A stretch of 64,000 nucleotides of DNA from assembly GCF_002090075.1 (NCBI RefSeq), contig NZ_BBRI01000002.1, forward strand, positions 310,001 to 374,000, given 5' to 3'. The stretch comes from Demequina sp. NBRC 110052 (GTDB taxonomy: Bacteria > Actinomycetota > Actinomycetes > Actinomycetales > Demequinaceae). A program made the translations under genes and the position numbers. Under the pieces are notes generated by a model that ran no database searches, had not been told where the DNA came from, and was given only the letters and a program-made list of their open reading frames with translations. Below, piece by piece: positions 38,645-47,320 of the stretch (position 1 is the stretch's first letter; every line of letters begins with the position of its first letter).

Positions 38645-39370
38645 TCAGGCCTGCGCGGGCCCGTCCGACGCGTCGGTCGCCTCACGCGCCGCACGATCGA
38701 GCTCGCGCTTGTACTGCGCGGCGTCGCGGTCGGCGATCTCCTGGCCTGACAGCGCGGCGATCGCTGCCATCACCTCGTCGGTCAGCGCGCGGAGCGCGTC
38801 GCGGTCGTCCTGCTTGCCGCGGTAGTCGCCGATGGAGATCGGAGGGCCGATGCGCACTCCGATGTCCGCGCGCGAGGGCACCTTCTGCCCGATCGGCTGC
38901 GCTACGTCGGTGCCGATCATCGCGACCGGCACGATCGGAACGCCAGCCTCGATGGCGAGGCGCGCAACGCCCGTCTTTCCGCGATACAGGCGGCCGTCGG
39001 GGCTGCGGGTGCCCTCGGGATAGATGCCGAGCAGTTCGCCGCCCTGCAGCACCTGCATCCCGGTGCGCAGCGCCGCCTCCGACGCGCGTCCACCTCCACG
39101 GTGCACCGGAATCGTGCCGACACCCTCCATGAACGCCTTGGTCGCCCAGCCCTTCACACCCCTGCCGGTGAAGTACTCCTCCTTACCGAGGAACACGACC
39201 TTGCGCTTGAGGACGAGCGGAAGGAACACCGAATCGGAGAAGGACAGATGGTTCGAGGCGAGGATCGCTCCGCCGGACTCGGGGACGTTCTCCGTGCCCT
39301 CGGCCCACGGGCGGTAGTAGCCCTTCAGAGGCGGCCCGAGCAGCACGTGCTTGAACAGTCCGTAGTACAT
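38645..39370 (-). CDS. plsC: 1-acyl-sn-glycerol-3-phosphate acyltransferase family protein
   Basis: 241 residues. The acyltransferase motifs are clear: SNHLSFSDS (HX4D-like catalytic pair in block I), VGTIPVHRGG (block II), GIYPEGTRSPDG (block III) and GVPIVPVAMIG (block IV). It would acylate lysophosphatidic acid in phospholipid synthesis at the membrane. The C-terminal 50 residues are charged and helical. It follows the glucokinase gene after 26 bp. Confidence 0.92.
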   Translation of the reverse strand: MYYGLFKHVLLGPPLKGYYRPWAEGTENVPESGGAILASNHLSFSDSVFLPLVLKRKVVFLGKEEYFTGRGVKGWATKAFMEGVGTIPVHRGGGRASEAALRTGMQVLQGGELLGIYPEGTRSPDGRLYRGKTGVARLAIEAGVPIVPVAMIGTDVAQPIGQKVPSRADIGVRIGPPISIGDYRGKQDDRDALRALTDEVMAAIAALSGQEIADRDAAQYKRELDRAAREATDASDGPAQA

Positions 39371-39396
39371 CCGTCCCCTAGCCTCCTGGATCGATG

Positions 39397-40356
39397 TCAG
39401 CCGACGACGGCCTCGCGTGCGAGCGCCGCGGCACCGACGATACCCGCATCGTTGCCCATCTCGGCCGCGACGATGGGCGTCGTGGGACGCAGGCCCTGGG
39501 CCGGCACGTGCTCGGCATACGCCTGACGCGCGGGCTCCAGCAGTAGGTCACCCGCAGCGACCACGCCACCTCCGACCACGAAGACCTCTGGATCGAGGAT
39601 CGCTGCGACGGATGCCAGGCCCTCGCCGATCCACGTGCCGAGGTCGTGCAGAAGCTCGATCGCGAGCTCGTCTCCCTCCGCCGCCGCAGCAGTCACGTCG
39701 GGACCGCCGATGCGTGCGGCGTCGCCGCCCGCACGCGCCAGCAGGGCTGCGGCGCGCACCTCGCGTTCGATGCCCGCGCGTCGGGCCTCGCGCGTCAGCG
39801 CCGAACCCGAGCCGTATTGCTCCCAGCAGCCGCGGCGACCGCAGCCGCACGGGAGCCCGTCGGGAACGACGCGCATGTGGCCGAGCTCTGCGGCGAACCC
39901 GTACGCGCCGCGCACCAGCTCGCCGTTCACGATCAGCGCGGCGCCGATGCCGGTACCGATCGTGATCATCGTCATGTTCTGGGCGTGCTGGCCAGCGCCG
40001 TGCACGTACTCCGCCCAGCCAGCGGCGTTGCCGTCGTTCTCGACGACCACGGCGACGTCGTCACGGCCGACGAGCTCGCGCACCTTGTCGCCGAGCGCGT
40101 ACTCGCGCCACGCGATGTTGGGAGCGAACGTCATGTGGTTCCGGTCAGAGCTCGCGAAGCCTGCAGCGGCGAGCCCGATCGCGTGGAACTCGTACGTCTG
40201 CGCAAGCTCGGCCACGGCATCGGCGATCGCGGCGTCGATGCTCGCGGGATCCTGAGGCTGCGTCTCACGGCGAAGCTTCGCCACGATGCGCCCGTCGGCG
40301 TCGACGACGCCCACCGCGATCTTGGTGCCTCCGATGTCCACTCCGATGGCGTGCAT
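39397..40356 (-). CDS. glk: ROK family glucokinase
   Basis: 319 residues from the ATG giving MHAIGVDIGGTKIAVGVVD; the open frame extends upstream only as a shadow. The ATP phosphate loop is DIGGTK, the sugar site is ENDGNAAGWAEY, and the ROK signature with zinc-binding cysteines reads CGCGRRGCWEQYGSG. The GTGIGAALIVNGELVRGA block is intact. It phosphorylates glucose to glucose 6-phosphate, the main route in actinobacteria. Downstream genes are plsC and the PPi-dependent phosphofructokinase, so two sugar-phosphorylating enzymes share a neighbourhood. Confidence 0.93.
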   Translation of the reverse strand: MHAIGVDIGGTKIAVGVVDADGRIVAKLRRETQPQDPASIDAAIADAVAELAQTYEFHAIGLAAAGFASSDRNHMTFAPNIAWREYALGDKVRELVGRDDVAVVVENDGNAAGWAEYVHGAGQHAQNMTMITIGTGIGAALIVNGELVRGAYGFAAELGHMRVVPDGLPCGCGRRGCWEQYGSGSALTREARRAGIEREVRAAALLARAGGDAARIGGPDVTAAAAEGDELAIELLHDLGTWIGEGLASVAAILDPEVFVVGGGVVAAGDLLLEPARQAYAEHVPAQGLRPTTPIVAAEMGNDAGIVGAAALAREAVVG

Positions 40357-40438
40357 GACCCTCGCTCTCCTGGCTCGTCTCCCCGGTGCACAAGGGTATC
40401 GTGAGGGCGACCAGCCCACGTGCCACTGGAGGCCCACG

Positions 40439-42220
40439 ATGGACACCGCCGAGCGACCTCTCGAGCGCAACATTCCGACGATGATCCATGACGCGTGGGT
40501 GCGGCATGCGGATCGGACCGTGCTGCGATACACCGACGAGAGCGACGCCTGGCACGATCTCACCGGTGCCGAGGCGCAGGCGCTCGTGAAGGCGGTCGCC
40601 AAGGGCTTCATCGCGCGCGGCGTCGAGCCCGGGCAGACGGTCGCGATCATGGCGCGCACGCGCTACGAGTGGTCGATCATCGACATCGCGCTGTGGAGCG
40701 CGGGAGCGCTGCCGGTGCCGATCTACGACACGTCGTCCGCGTCGCAGATCGACTGGATCACGTCGGACTCCGAGGTCTCGATGATCGTCGTCGAGACCGC
40801 CGAGCATGCGGCGCTCGCGCGCAAGGTCGCCGCGGACTCCGAGAGTCCTCTCCAGACGATCCTCGTGATCGACGACGGCGCACTGGACCAGCTCGCCGAG
40901 GAGGGCCGAGCCGTGGACGACGCTGAGCTCGCGCGACGCATCGCCCTCGCAGGCCACGACGACATCGCGACCATCATCTACACGTCCGGCACGACCGGCC
41001 GGCCCAAGGGCGTCGCCCTCACCCACTTCTCATACGTGCGCCACACCCGCGGGATCCAGCAGGAGCTCGAGCCCGTGCTGCTGTCCGAGGGCGCCTCGAC
41101 GGTCCTCTTCATGACCCTCGCGCACTCGCTCGCGCGCCTCGTCGAGGTCGTGCTGCTCGCGTCGGGCACGGTGATCGGCTACTGCCCCGACTCGCGCAAG
41201 CTCGTCCCGCTGCTGGGCACCTTCAAGCCCACGCTGCTGCTCGCGGTGCCGCGCGTGTTCGAGAAGGTCTACAACTCCGCCGAGCAGAAGGCTGCCGCAG
41301 GAGGCAAGGTCAAGATCTTCCGCTGGGCTGCCAAGCAGGCCATCGACTACTCGAGGTCGAAGGGCACCTCGCGGGGCTCCTCGGCGCTCCTCAAGCTCCG
41401 ACACAGGATCGCCTACGCGCTGGTGCTCTCCAAGATCGCCGACGTGCTGGGGGGCAACGCACGCTGGGCCATCTCCGGTTCGGCGCCGCTCGGAGAGCGC
41501 CTCGGCCACTTCTACGGCGGCCTCGGCCTGCACGTCATGGAGGGCTACGGCCTCACTGAGGTGAACGCCGCCTCGCACGTGAACAGGCCCGATGTCACCA
41601 AGATCGGCACGGTCGGCAAGGTGCTGCCCGGCATGGAGGCCAAGGTCGCCGACGACGGCGAGATCCTGATGCGCGGCGACATGCTGTTCACCGGGTACCA
41701 CCACAACCCGCAGGCCACCGCCGCCACCATGGTGGACGGCTGGTTCGCGACTGGCGACATCGGCACGATCGATGACGAGGGCTTCCTCACGATCACCGGC
41801 CGCAAGAAGGAGATCATCGTTACCGCGGGAGGCAAGAACGTCGCGCCTGCCGTGCTCGAGGACCGGCTGCGCGCGTACCCGCTCGTGTCGCAGTGCGTGG
41901 TCGTGGGCGACGGCAAGCCCTTCATCGCGGCGCTCGTGACGCTGGACGCCGAGGCCCTCCCGGGATGGCTCAAGGGCAAGGACCTGCCCGAGATGACCAT
42001 CGCCGAGGCCGCCGAGCACCCCGTGGTTCGTGAGCACCTGGACCGCGCCGTCGAGCGCGCGAACAAGGCGGTCTCGCGCGCCGAGTCGATCCGCAAGTAC
42101 GACCTGCTGCTCGACGACTTCACGGTCGACAACGGCTACCTCACGCCGTCGCTCAAGGTGAAGCGCGCGTCCGTGCTGGCGGACTACGCGGAGCGCATCG
42201 AGTCGCTCTACGCAGGCTGA
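40439..42220 (+). CDS. Long-chain fatty-acid CoA ligase (AMP-dependent synthetase)
   Basis: 593 residues from the ATG with GGAGG six bases upstream. The AMP-binding P-loop is IIYTSGTTGRPKGVALTH. Other adenylate-forming motifs are SGSAPLGERLGHFYGGLGLHVMEGYGLTE, GWFATGDIGTIDDEGFLTITGRKKEIIVTAGGKN and the C-terminal lysine region (LTPSLKVKR). The layout matches FadD15-type ligases. It activates fatty acids to acyl-CoA via acyl-AMP. It is divergent from the glucokinase-plsC operon. Confidence 0.94.
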   Translation: MDTAERPLERNIPTMIHDAWVRHADRTVLRYTDESDAWHDLTGAEAQALVKAVAKGFIARGVEPGQTVAIMARTRYEWSIIDIALWSAGALPVPIYDTSSASQIDWITSDSEVSMIVVETAEHAALARKVAADSESPLQTILVIDDGALDQLAEEGRAVDDAELARRIALAGHDDIATIIYTSGTTGRPKGVALTHFSYVRHTRGIQQELEPVLLSEGASTVLFMTLAHSLARLVEVVLLASGTVIGYCPDSRKLVPLLGTFKPTLLLAVPRVFEKVYNSAEQKAAAGGKVKIFRWAAKQAIDYSRSKGTSRGSSALLKLRHRIAYALVLSKIADVLGGNARWAISGSAPLGERLGHFYGGLGLHVMEGYGLTEVNAASHVNRPDVTKIGTVGKVLPGMEAKVADDGEILMRGDMLFTGYHHNPQATAATMVDGWFATGDIGTIDDEGFLTITGRKKEIIVTAGGKNVAPAVLEDRLRAYPLVSQCVVVGDGKPFIAALVTLDAEALPGWLKGKDLPEMTIAEAAEHPVVREHLDRAVERANKAVSRAESIRKYDLLLDDFTVDNGYLTPSLKVKRASVLADYAERIESLYAG

Positions 42221-42250
42221 GCCACGCGGACGCGCGACTGCAGCACCCGA

Positions 42251-42496
42251 CTACCCCGCGCGTCGGCCCTGCACGAGCCGGAGCGGCGGGATCAGCCCGC
42301 CGCCTGCGAGGTTGGCGACCGCTGTCGCCTGATCCTCGTCCATCTCGAGCGGAGCGCCACGCGCCGGCTCGGCCGCGTGTCCAGGCGCCACCGGCGCGGG
42401 CGCGGCGCCCGGGCGAACGGGAATCGTCAGGAAGCTGACCACGCAGTCCGAGCATGCTCGGCCGCGGACCTCGCAGGAATCGCAATCGATGATCAT
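42251..42496 (-). CDS. Small cysteine-rich actinobacterial protein, function unknown
   Basis: 81 residues from the ATG at 42494-42496. The N-terminus MIIDCDSCEVRGRACSDCVV has two CxxC-type pairs (Cys5/Cys8 and Cys15/Cys18) that could bind zinc or a cluster. The C-terminal half is a Pro/Ala linker ending DQATAVANLAGGGLIPPLRLVQGRRAG. I recall similar short proteins in related actinobacteria but no function. TAGCGT lies seven bases before the ATG, and alternative starts (GTG 42505, ATG 42526) are in frame. It is convergent with the acyl-CoA ligase gene and divergent from the exonuclease gene. Confidence 0.7.
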   Translation of the reverse strand: MIIDCDSCEVRGRACSDCVVSFLTIPVRPGAAPAPVAPGHAAEPARGAPLEMDEDQATAVANLAGGGLIPPLRLVQGRRAG

Positions 42497-42562
42497 GCTC
42501 GTCACGCTACGAGAGGGGTCTGACATCGGCCCATGGGCGTGGTGCATGTCAGTGGCCGGACG

Positions 42563-42568
42563 TACCGT
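42563..42568 (+). promoter_or_regulatory. -10 element of a leaderless promoter (DEDDh/GIY-YIG nuclease)
   Basis: TACCGT is exactly six bases (CATCGC) before the ATG at 42575, which also fixes that start against the earlier in-frame ATG at 42533. Confidence 0.6.
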
Positions 42569-42574
42569 CATCGC

Positions 42575-44299
42575 ATGACCACGCCGGACCTCGTCCCCCT
42601 TCTCGCAGGCACGCAGCGCAGCCTCGAGCAGATCGGCGAGCCGTTGTCGGCCACCACCTTCGTGGTGGTGGACCTCGAGACGACCGGCGGCTCTCCACAG
42701 AGCTCGGCGATCACGGAGATCGGAGCCGTCAAGACCTGCGGCGGCGAGGTGCTCGGCGAGTTCCAGACCCTCGTCGATCCGGGAATGCCGATCCCGCCCA
42801 TGATCGTGGCCCTGACCGGGATCACCGACATGATGGTGACCGCCGCTCCGCGCATCGAGCAGGTGCTGCCGGCCTTCCTCGAGTTCCTCGGCGACGCGGT
42901 GCTCGTGGCGCACAACGCGCGCTTCGACGTCGGCTTCCTCAAGGCCGCGTGCCGCGAGCACGGTTACCCGTGGCCACGCGTGGAGGTCGTCGACACGGTC
43001 ACGCTCGCGCGGCGCTCCACCACCAAGGAGGAGGCGCCGAACAAGAAGCTCGCGACGCTCGCGCGGGTTTTCGGCACCCAGGTCACCCCGAACCACCGCG
43101 CGCTCGAGGATGCGCGCGCCACGTCCGAGGTGCTGCACGGCATGCTCGAACGCCTCGCACGCTTCGGGATCACGCACCGTGAGGACCTCGACGCGCTCCG
43201 CAACCCGATGCCTGAGGCCATCCGACGCAAGGCCCCGATGGCCGAGACGGTGCCTGCGAAGCCCGGCGTCTACATCTTCCGAGGCCCGCGTGGCGAGCGC
43301 CTGTACGTCGGTACCTCCAAGAACCTGCGCGCGCGCGTGAAGAGCTACTTCACGCGCGGCGAGCAGCGGCGCGGCGTGCGCGACATGCTCGCCCTCGCCA
43401 CCTCGGTGGACACCCACGTGTGCGCTACCGAGGTCGAGGCGAACGTCGTCGAGGTGCGGCTCATCGCTGAGCACCGGCCCAGGTACAACCGGCGCTCGGC
43501 ACGGCCTGAGCGCACCCCGTGGGTGAAGCTCACGGCCGAGCCCTACCCGCGGCTCGCGGTCGGTCGCGCGCTCCAAGGCGACGAGGCCGCACTCGGACCC
43601 ATGCGCAGCGCGAGCGATGCTCGACGTGCGGTGGAGGCGATGCAGCACGCGCTGGGCCTGCGTACGTGCACCACGAGGCTGCCGATCACGCCTCGGTCCG
43701 ATGCGCGCGCATGCCTGCTCAAGGACATCGGCGCGTGCAGCGCCCCGTGCGTCCGCGGCGCCTCCGCCGAGTACGCACCGACGGTCGAGGCGGCCCGCGC
43801 CGCCATGGCGCTCGACCCCTCCCCCGTCGTCGATGCCCTCGCGACTCAGATCGCCGAGCATGCCGAGAGGCTCGACTACGAGCGCGCCGCGGAGCTCCGT
43901 GATGGCATCTCCTCGCTGGTCGAGGGCGGCATGCGAGCACAGCGGCTCGCGGCACTGCGCCGAGTCTCCATCGTCGCGGCGCGAGCGGAGGCCGGTGCGT
44001 GGGACCTCGTCTCCGTGAGCGGTGGCCTACTGGCAGGTTCGGCCCGCATTACCGCGGGCGTATGGGAGGCGGCTGACCGGCTGCGTGACGCCTGGTCGAG
44101 CCTCGACGTCGCGGTGCCGCTGATCGAGGAGCAGGAGATGCTCGCGCGGTGGCTCGAGCGCCCCGGCACGCGCCTGCTTCACATCGAAGGAGACTGGGCG
44201 CTGCCCCTCATGGGAGCGGGCAGGCACGCCGCCTGGGTCGATGCACGTCGCGACGACCGAGCGCGACTCTCGGACTCCCGTGGGGGCCGGGGCCACTGA
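42575..44299 (+). CDS. DEDDh exonuclease fused to a GIY-YIG (UvrC/Cho-like) domain
   Basis: 574 residues. Residues about 27-195 are a DnaQ-like DEDDh exonuclease with Asp33/Glu35 (VVDLETTGG), Asp118 (HNARFDVGF) and His174/Asp179 (NHRALEDA). Residues about 225-315 are a GIY-YIG endonuclease domain (PGVYIFRG and LYVGTSKNLRARVKSYF). A UVR-like segment (ERLDYERAAELRDGISSL) lies near 440. The C-terminal UvrC RNase H-like half is absent. M. tuberculosis Rv2191 has this fusion. A role in nucleotide excision repair or DNA end processing is likely, but the substrate is unproven. Confidence 0.9.
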   Translation: MTTPDLVPLLAGTQRSLEQIGEPLSATTFVVVDLETTGGSPQSSAITEIGAVKTCGGEVLGEFQTLVDPGMPIPPMIVALTGITDMMVTAAPRIEQVLPAFLEFLGDAVLVAHNARFDVGFLKAACREHGYPWPRVEVVDTVTLARRSTTKEEAPNKKLATLARVFGTQVTPNHRALEDARATSEVLHGMLERLARFGITHREDLDALRNPMPEAIRRKAPMAETVPAKPGVYIFRGPRGERLYVGTSKNLRARVKSYFTRGEQRRGVRDMLALATSVDTHVCATEVEANVVEVRLIAEHRPRYNRRSARPERTPWVKLTAEPYPRLAVGRALQGDEAALGPMRSASDARRAVEAMQHALGLRTCTTRLPITPRSDARACLLKDIGACSAPCVRGASAEYAPTVEAARAAMALDPSPVVDALATQIAEHAERLDYERAAELRDGISSLVEGGMRAQRLAALRRVSIVAARAEAGAWDLVSVSGGLLAGSARITAGVWEAADRLRDAWSSLDVAVPLIEEQEMLARWLERPGTRLLHIEGDWALPLMGAGRHAAWVDARRDDRARLSDSRGGRGH

Positions 44300-44341
44300 G
44301 ATGCGCGGCACCCTTACGGCCGACCCCGTCGCGAGCCGTGA

Positions 44342-45382
44342 TCAGGACTGCGTCGCTGCGGCCCAGCGCTCGAGCGAGTCCTGCGCCCTGCCCTCGTCGA
44401 TCGCCGCCGCAGCGTGCTCGAGGCCCGCGGCGAAACGCTCGACGAGCGAGCCGCTCGAGGTGCCCGCCAGGGTCGCGTCCGCGACCATTCCGGCGGCAGC
44501 ATTGAGCAGCACTGTGTCGCGCACAGCGCCCTTCTCGCCGCCGAGCAGGCGACGCGCGATCTCGGCATTCTCTGCTGGCTCGCCGCCGCGGAGATCGTCG
44601 AGCGTGATCGGGGCGAGGCCGAGGTCTCGCACAGGGTCCAGACGCAGCTCGACGACCTCTCCCCCGCGCACCTCCCACACGGTGGCCGCACCGGTGGGCG
44701 CCAACTCATCGAGTCCGTCGTCTCCGTGGAACACGAGCGCTTCGCGTCCCTGAGCGGCGACCACGCCGGCGAGGACGGGCGACACGCGCATGCTCGAGGA
44801 GCCGATCGCTGTCGCCTCGGGCTGAGCCGGATTCGTGAGCGGTCCGAGGATGTTGAACGTCGTCGGCACTCCGATCTCCTTGCGGATCGGCATCGCGAAG
44901 CGCATCGAGGGGTGGAACACCTGCGCGAAGCAGAAGGTGATGCCCACCTCCGTCGCCAGCTCCGCGACGCGCTCCACCGGAAGGTCGAGCCGCACACCGA
45001 GCTCCGCGAGCACGTCGGCCGAGCCCGACTTCGACGTCGCCGCGCGGTTGCCGTGCTTGACGACCGTGAGCCCAGCCCCCGCCATGACGAGCGACGCCAT
45101 CGTCGAGATGTTCACCGTGTGCGCGCCATCACCGCCCGTGCCGACGATGTCGACCGAACGAGTGGGCACGGTGAACCTGACAGCGTGCTCGAGCATGGCC
45201 GTAGCCAGGCCCGCGACCTCGTCGGCGGTCTCGCGCTTGACTCGCAGCGCCGCGAGGAAGGCGGCCATCGCCACGGGCGACGCGGAGTCGGTAAGGATCT
45301 GGTCCATCACGCTCGCGGTGTCCTCTGCGGTGAGGTCCTCGTGCTCGACGAGCCGCGAGAGCAGCTGCTGCAGGGTCGCCAT
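44342..45382 (-). CDS. trpD: Anthranilate phosphoribosyltransferase
   Basis: 346 residues from the ATG giving MATLQQLLSRLVEHEDLTAEDTASVMDQIL. The PRPP and anthranilate sites are visible in DIVGTGGDGAHTVNISTMASLV, KHGNRAATSKSGSADVLAELG, FAQVFHPSMR, and FNILGPLTNPAQP. It transfers phosphoribose to anthranilate in tryptophan synthesis. It is not with other trp genes here. The receiver-like gene directly upstream ends five bases before this start, so the two are probably one transcript. Confidence 0.96.
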   Translation of the reverse strand: MATLQQLLSRLVEHEDLTAEDTASVMDQILTDSASPVAMAAFLAALRVKRETADEVAGLATAMLEHAVRFTVPTRSVDIVGTGGDGAHTVNISTMASLVMAGAGLTVVKHGNRAATSKSGSADVLAELGVRLDLPVERVAELATEVGITFCFAQVFHPSMRFAMPIRKEIGVPTTFNILGPLTNPAQPEATAIGSSSMRVSPVLAGVVAAQGREALVFHGDDGLDELAPTGAATVWEVRGGEVVELRLDPVRDLGLAPITLDDLRGGEPAENAEIARRLLGGEKGAVRDTVLLNAAAGMVADATLAGTSSGSLVERFAAGLEHAAAAIDEGRAQDSLERWAAATQS

Positions 45383-45387
45383 GGCGC

Positions 45388-45801
45388 TCAGGCGGTGAAG
45401 AACTCGGCCACGGCCTCGCGCACGGCGAAGGGGTCGAGCGGGTGGGCGACCGCGGCGTCGGCCTCGGACCACGTTGCGAGCCACGCATCACCGGGGCGTC
45501 CGACGAGCAGCAGGATCGGCGGGCAGTCATACAGCTCGTGCTTCATCTGGCGCGCGATCCCCATGCCGCCGACCTTGGCCGCCTCGCCGTCGAGAATCAC
45601 CAGGTCGAAGGACTGCTCGTCCAGCAGAGAGATTGTCGCGTCGTGCGTGGCGGTCTCGGTCCATTCGATGGCGCGATCCGCCACCGTGGAGCCGACCGCG
45701 AAGCGCACCTTGTCGCGCACGTTGCGGTCGTCGCTGTACAGGAGGATGCGGGCAGTGGCCGTGCCGACCGCGCCCTCGTGGCGTGTCTGGAGGTCGCTCA
45801 T
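45388..45801 (-). CDS. Atypical response-regulator receiver-like protein
   Basis: 137 residues, a stand-alone receiver fold. The acidic pair is Asp24-Asp25 (LLYSDDRN) and the expected phosphoacceptor is Asp71 (DLVILDGEA). The conserved Thr/Ser is Val100 (LLLVGR) and the conserved Lys is His120 (AHPLDP), so the switch residues are missing. Such receivers often work without phosphorylation. No output domain and no histidine kinase gene are nearby. It lies upstream of trpD and diverges from ctaE across 90 bp. Confidence 0.75.
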   Translation of the reverse strand: MSDLQTRHEGAVGTATARILLYSDDRNVRDKVRFAVGSTVADRAIEWTETATHDATISLLDEQSFDLVILDGEAAKVGGMGIARQMKHELYDCPPILLLVGRPGDAWLATWSEADAAVAHPLDPFAVREAVAEFFTA

Positions 45802-45891
45802 GCCGCCCATTCTGGCACGCCCCCAGGGGCACCGGCGTGTACGGCCCGCAGGTGGCTCCGCGATGGCCGCCCGTAGGCTTTAATAGGACCT

Positions 45892-46521
45892 ATGTCCCAC
45901 AGCACGACTGCGCCGTCGCCCATACATGCCACCCGGCCGAATCAGGTGGCTGTCGGAACCATCGTGTGGCTGAGCTCCGAGCTGATGTTCTTCGCCGGAC
46001 TCTTCGCGATGTACTTCACTCTGAGGGCTCAGGTGCCCGACGAATGGGCCGCACACACTCCGCTCCTGAACATCCCCTTCGCGGCTGCGAACACGACGAT
46101 TCTGGTGCTCAGCTCGTTCACGGCGCAGGCAGGCGTCTGGGCGGCGGAGCGTTACCAGCGGCGCCGCACCGGCTCGCTCCTCAATGTGCGCAGCTGGGGA
46201 ATGCACGAGTGGTTCGTGCTCACGTACATCATGGGCTCGATCTTCATCGCCGGTCAGGTGTACGAGTACGCGATGCTCGTCAGCGAGGGCCTCACGATCT
46301 CGTCGAGTCCGTACGGATCAGTGTTCTACCTGGCCACCGGATTCCACGGCCTGCACGTCCTCGGTGGACTGATCGCGATGCTGTTCGTGCTGGGCCGCTC
46401 GTTCGCCGCCAAGAAGTTCGGCACCCACGAGGCCACCACCACCATCGTCGTGTCGTACTACTGGCACTTCGTCGACGTCGTGTGGATCGCGCTGTTCGCC
46501 GTGGTCTACCTCGTCCAGTAG
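45892..46521 (+). CDS. ctaE: Cytochrome c oxidase subunit III
   Basis: 209 residues with five hydrophobic segments, as in actinobacterial CtaE. Signature stretches are [66 protein letters not shown] and [24 protein letters not shown]. It stabilises the aa3 oxidase core. TTTAAT stands seven bases before the ATG. qcrC follows after 13 bp, so oxidase subunit III and the bc1 genes form one operon. Confidence 0.95.
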   Translation: MSHSTTAPSPIHATRPNQVAVGTIVWLSSELMFFAGLFAMYFTLRAQVPDEWAAHTPLLNIPFAAANTTILVLSSFTAQAGVWAAERYQRRRTGSLLNVRSWGMHEWFVLTYIMGSIFIAGQVYEYAMLVSEGLTISSSPYGSVFYLATGFHGLHVLGGLIAMLFVLGRSFAAKKFGTHEATTTIVVSYYWHFVDVVWIALFAVVYLVQ

Positions 46522-46534
46522 GGAACTGAAGACA

Positions 46535-47320
46535 ATGCACGCACTCGCACGCAAGCGCTACCACAAGGCCGCGCCGCTCTTCCTGGTGCTCGCGCTCCTC
46601 GCGCTCATCACCGGACTCGGCGCCGTCATCACCTCGCAGACCGCTGAGGCCGCCACCACCACGTCCGCCTCGGACGTCGAGGAGGGCCAGAAGCTGTTCG
46701 CCGCCAACTGCGCCACCTGCCACGGCATCGATGCGCAGGGTCAGGACGGTGTCGCGCCCTCGCTCATCGGCGTCGGCGCCGCCGCCGTCGACTTCCAGGT
46801 CGGCACCGGTCGCATGCCGATGCAGGCCTCGGGACCGCAGGCGCCCGCCAAGGACGTGCAGTTCACTGAGGACGAGATCGCGCAGCTGGCCGCCTACGTC
46901 GCGTCGCTCGGCGCCGGACCGGCGATTCCCACGGCCGAGCAGGTGGATCCGGAGCTCGGCGACGCCGCGAACGGCATGCAGCTCTTCCGCACGAACTGCG
47001 CCATGTGCCACGGCTCGGTCGGTGGTGGCGGCGCGCTGACGCAGGGCAAGTTCGCCCCGTCGCTGTTCGCGACGACCCCCACGCACATCTACGAGGCGAT
47101 GCTGACCGGTCCGCAGTCGATGCCGGTGTTCAACAACGCCAACATCACTCCCGAGGACAAGCGCGACATCATCGCCTACCTGGTTGCGCAGCGTGATGGC
47201 TCCCCTGGCGGTATCGCGTTGGGCGCGATCGGCCCCGTCGCCGAGGGCTGGGCGGCGTGGTTCATCGGCATCGGACTGATCATCGCCAGCACGATCTGGA
47301 TCGGAGCGCGTTCCTCATGA
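46535..47320 (+). CDS. qcrC: Diheme cytochrome c subunit of the bc1 complex
   Basis: 261 residues. An N-terminal membrane anchor (about 14-35) precedes two class I heme domains with CATCH at 59-63 and CAMCH at 155-159. A C-terminal helix (GWAAWFIGIGLIIASTIWIG) ends the chain. In actinobacteria this protein replaces soluble cytochrome c and passes electrons directly from the bc1 complex to aa3 oxidase within one supercomplex. Its stop overlaps qcrA by ATGA. Confidence 0.96.
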   Translation: MHALARKRYHKAAPLFLVLALLALITGLGAVITSQTAEAATTTSASDVEEGQKLFAANCATCHGIDAQGQDGVAPSLIGVGAAAVDFQVGTGRMPMQASGPQAPAKDVQFTEDEIAQLAAYVASLGAGPAIPTAEQVDPELGDAANGMQLFRTNCAMCHGSVGGGGALTQGKFAPSLFATTPTHIYEAMLTGPQSMPVFNNANITPEDKRDIIAYLVAQRDGSPGGIALGAIGPVAEGWAAWFIGIGLIIASTIWIGARSS

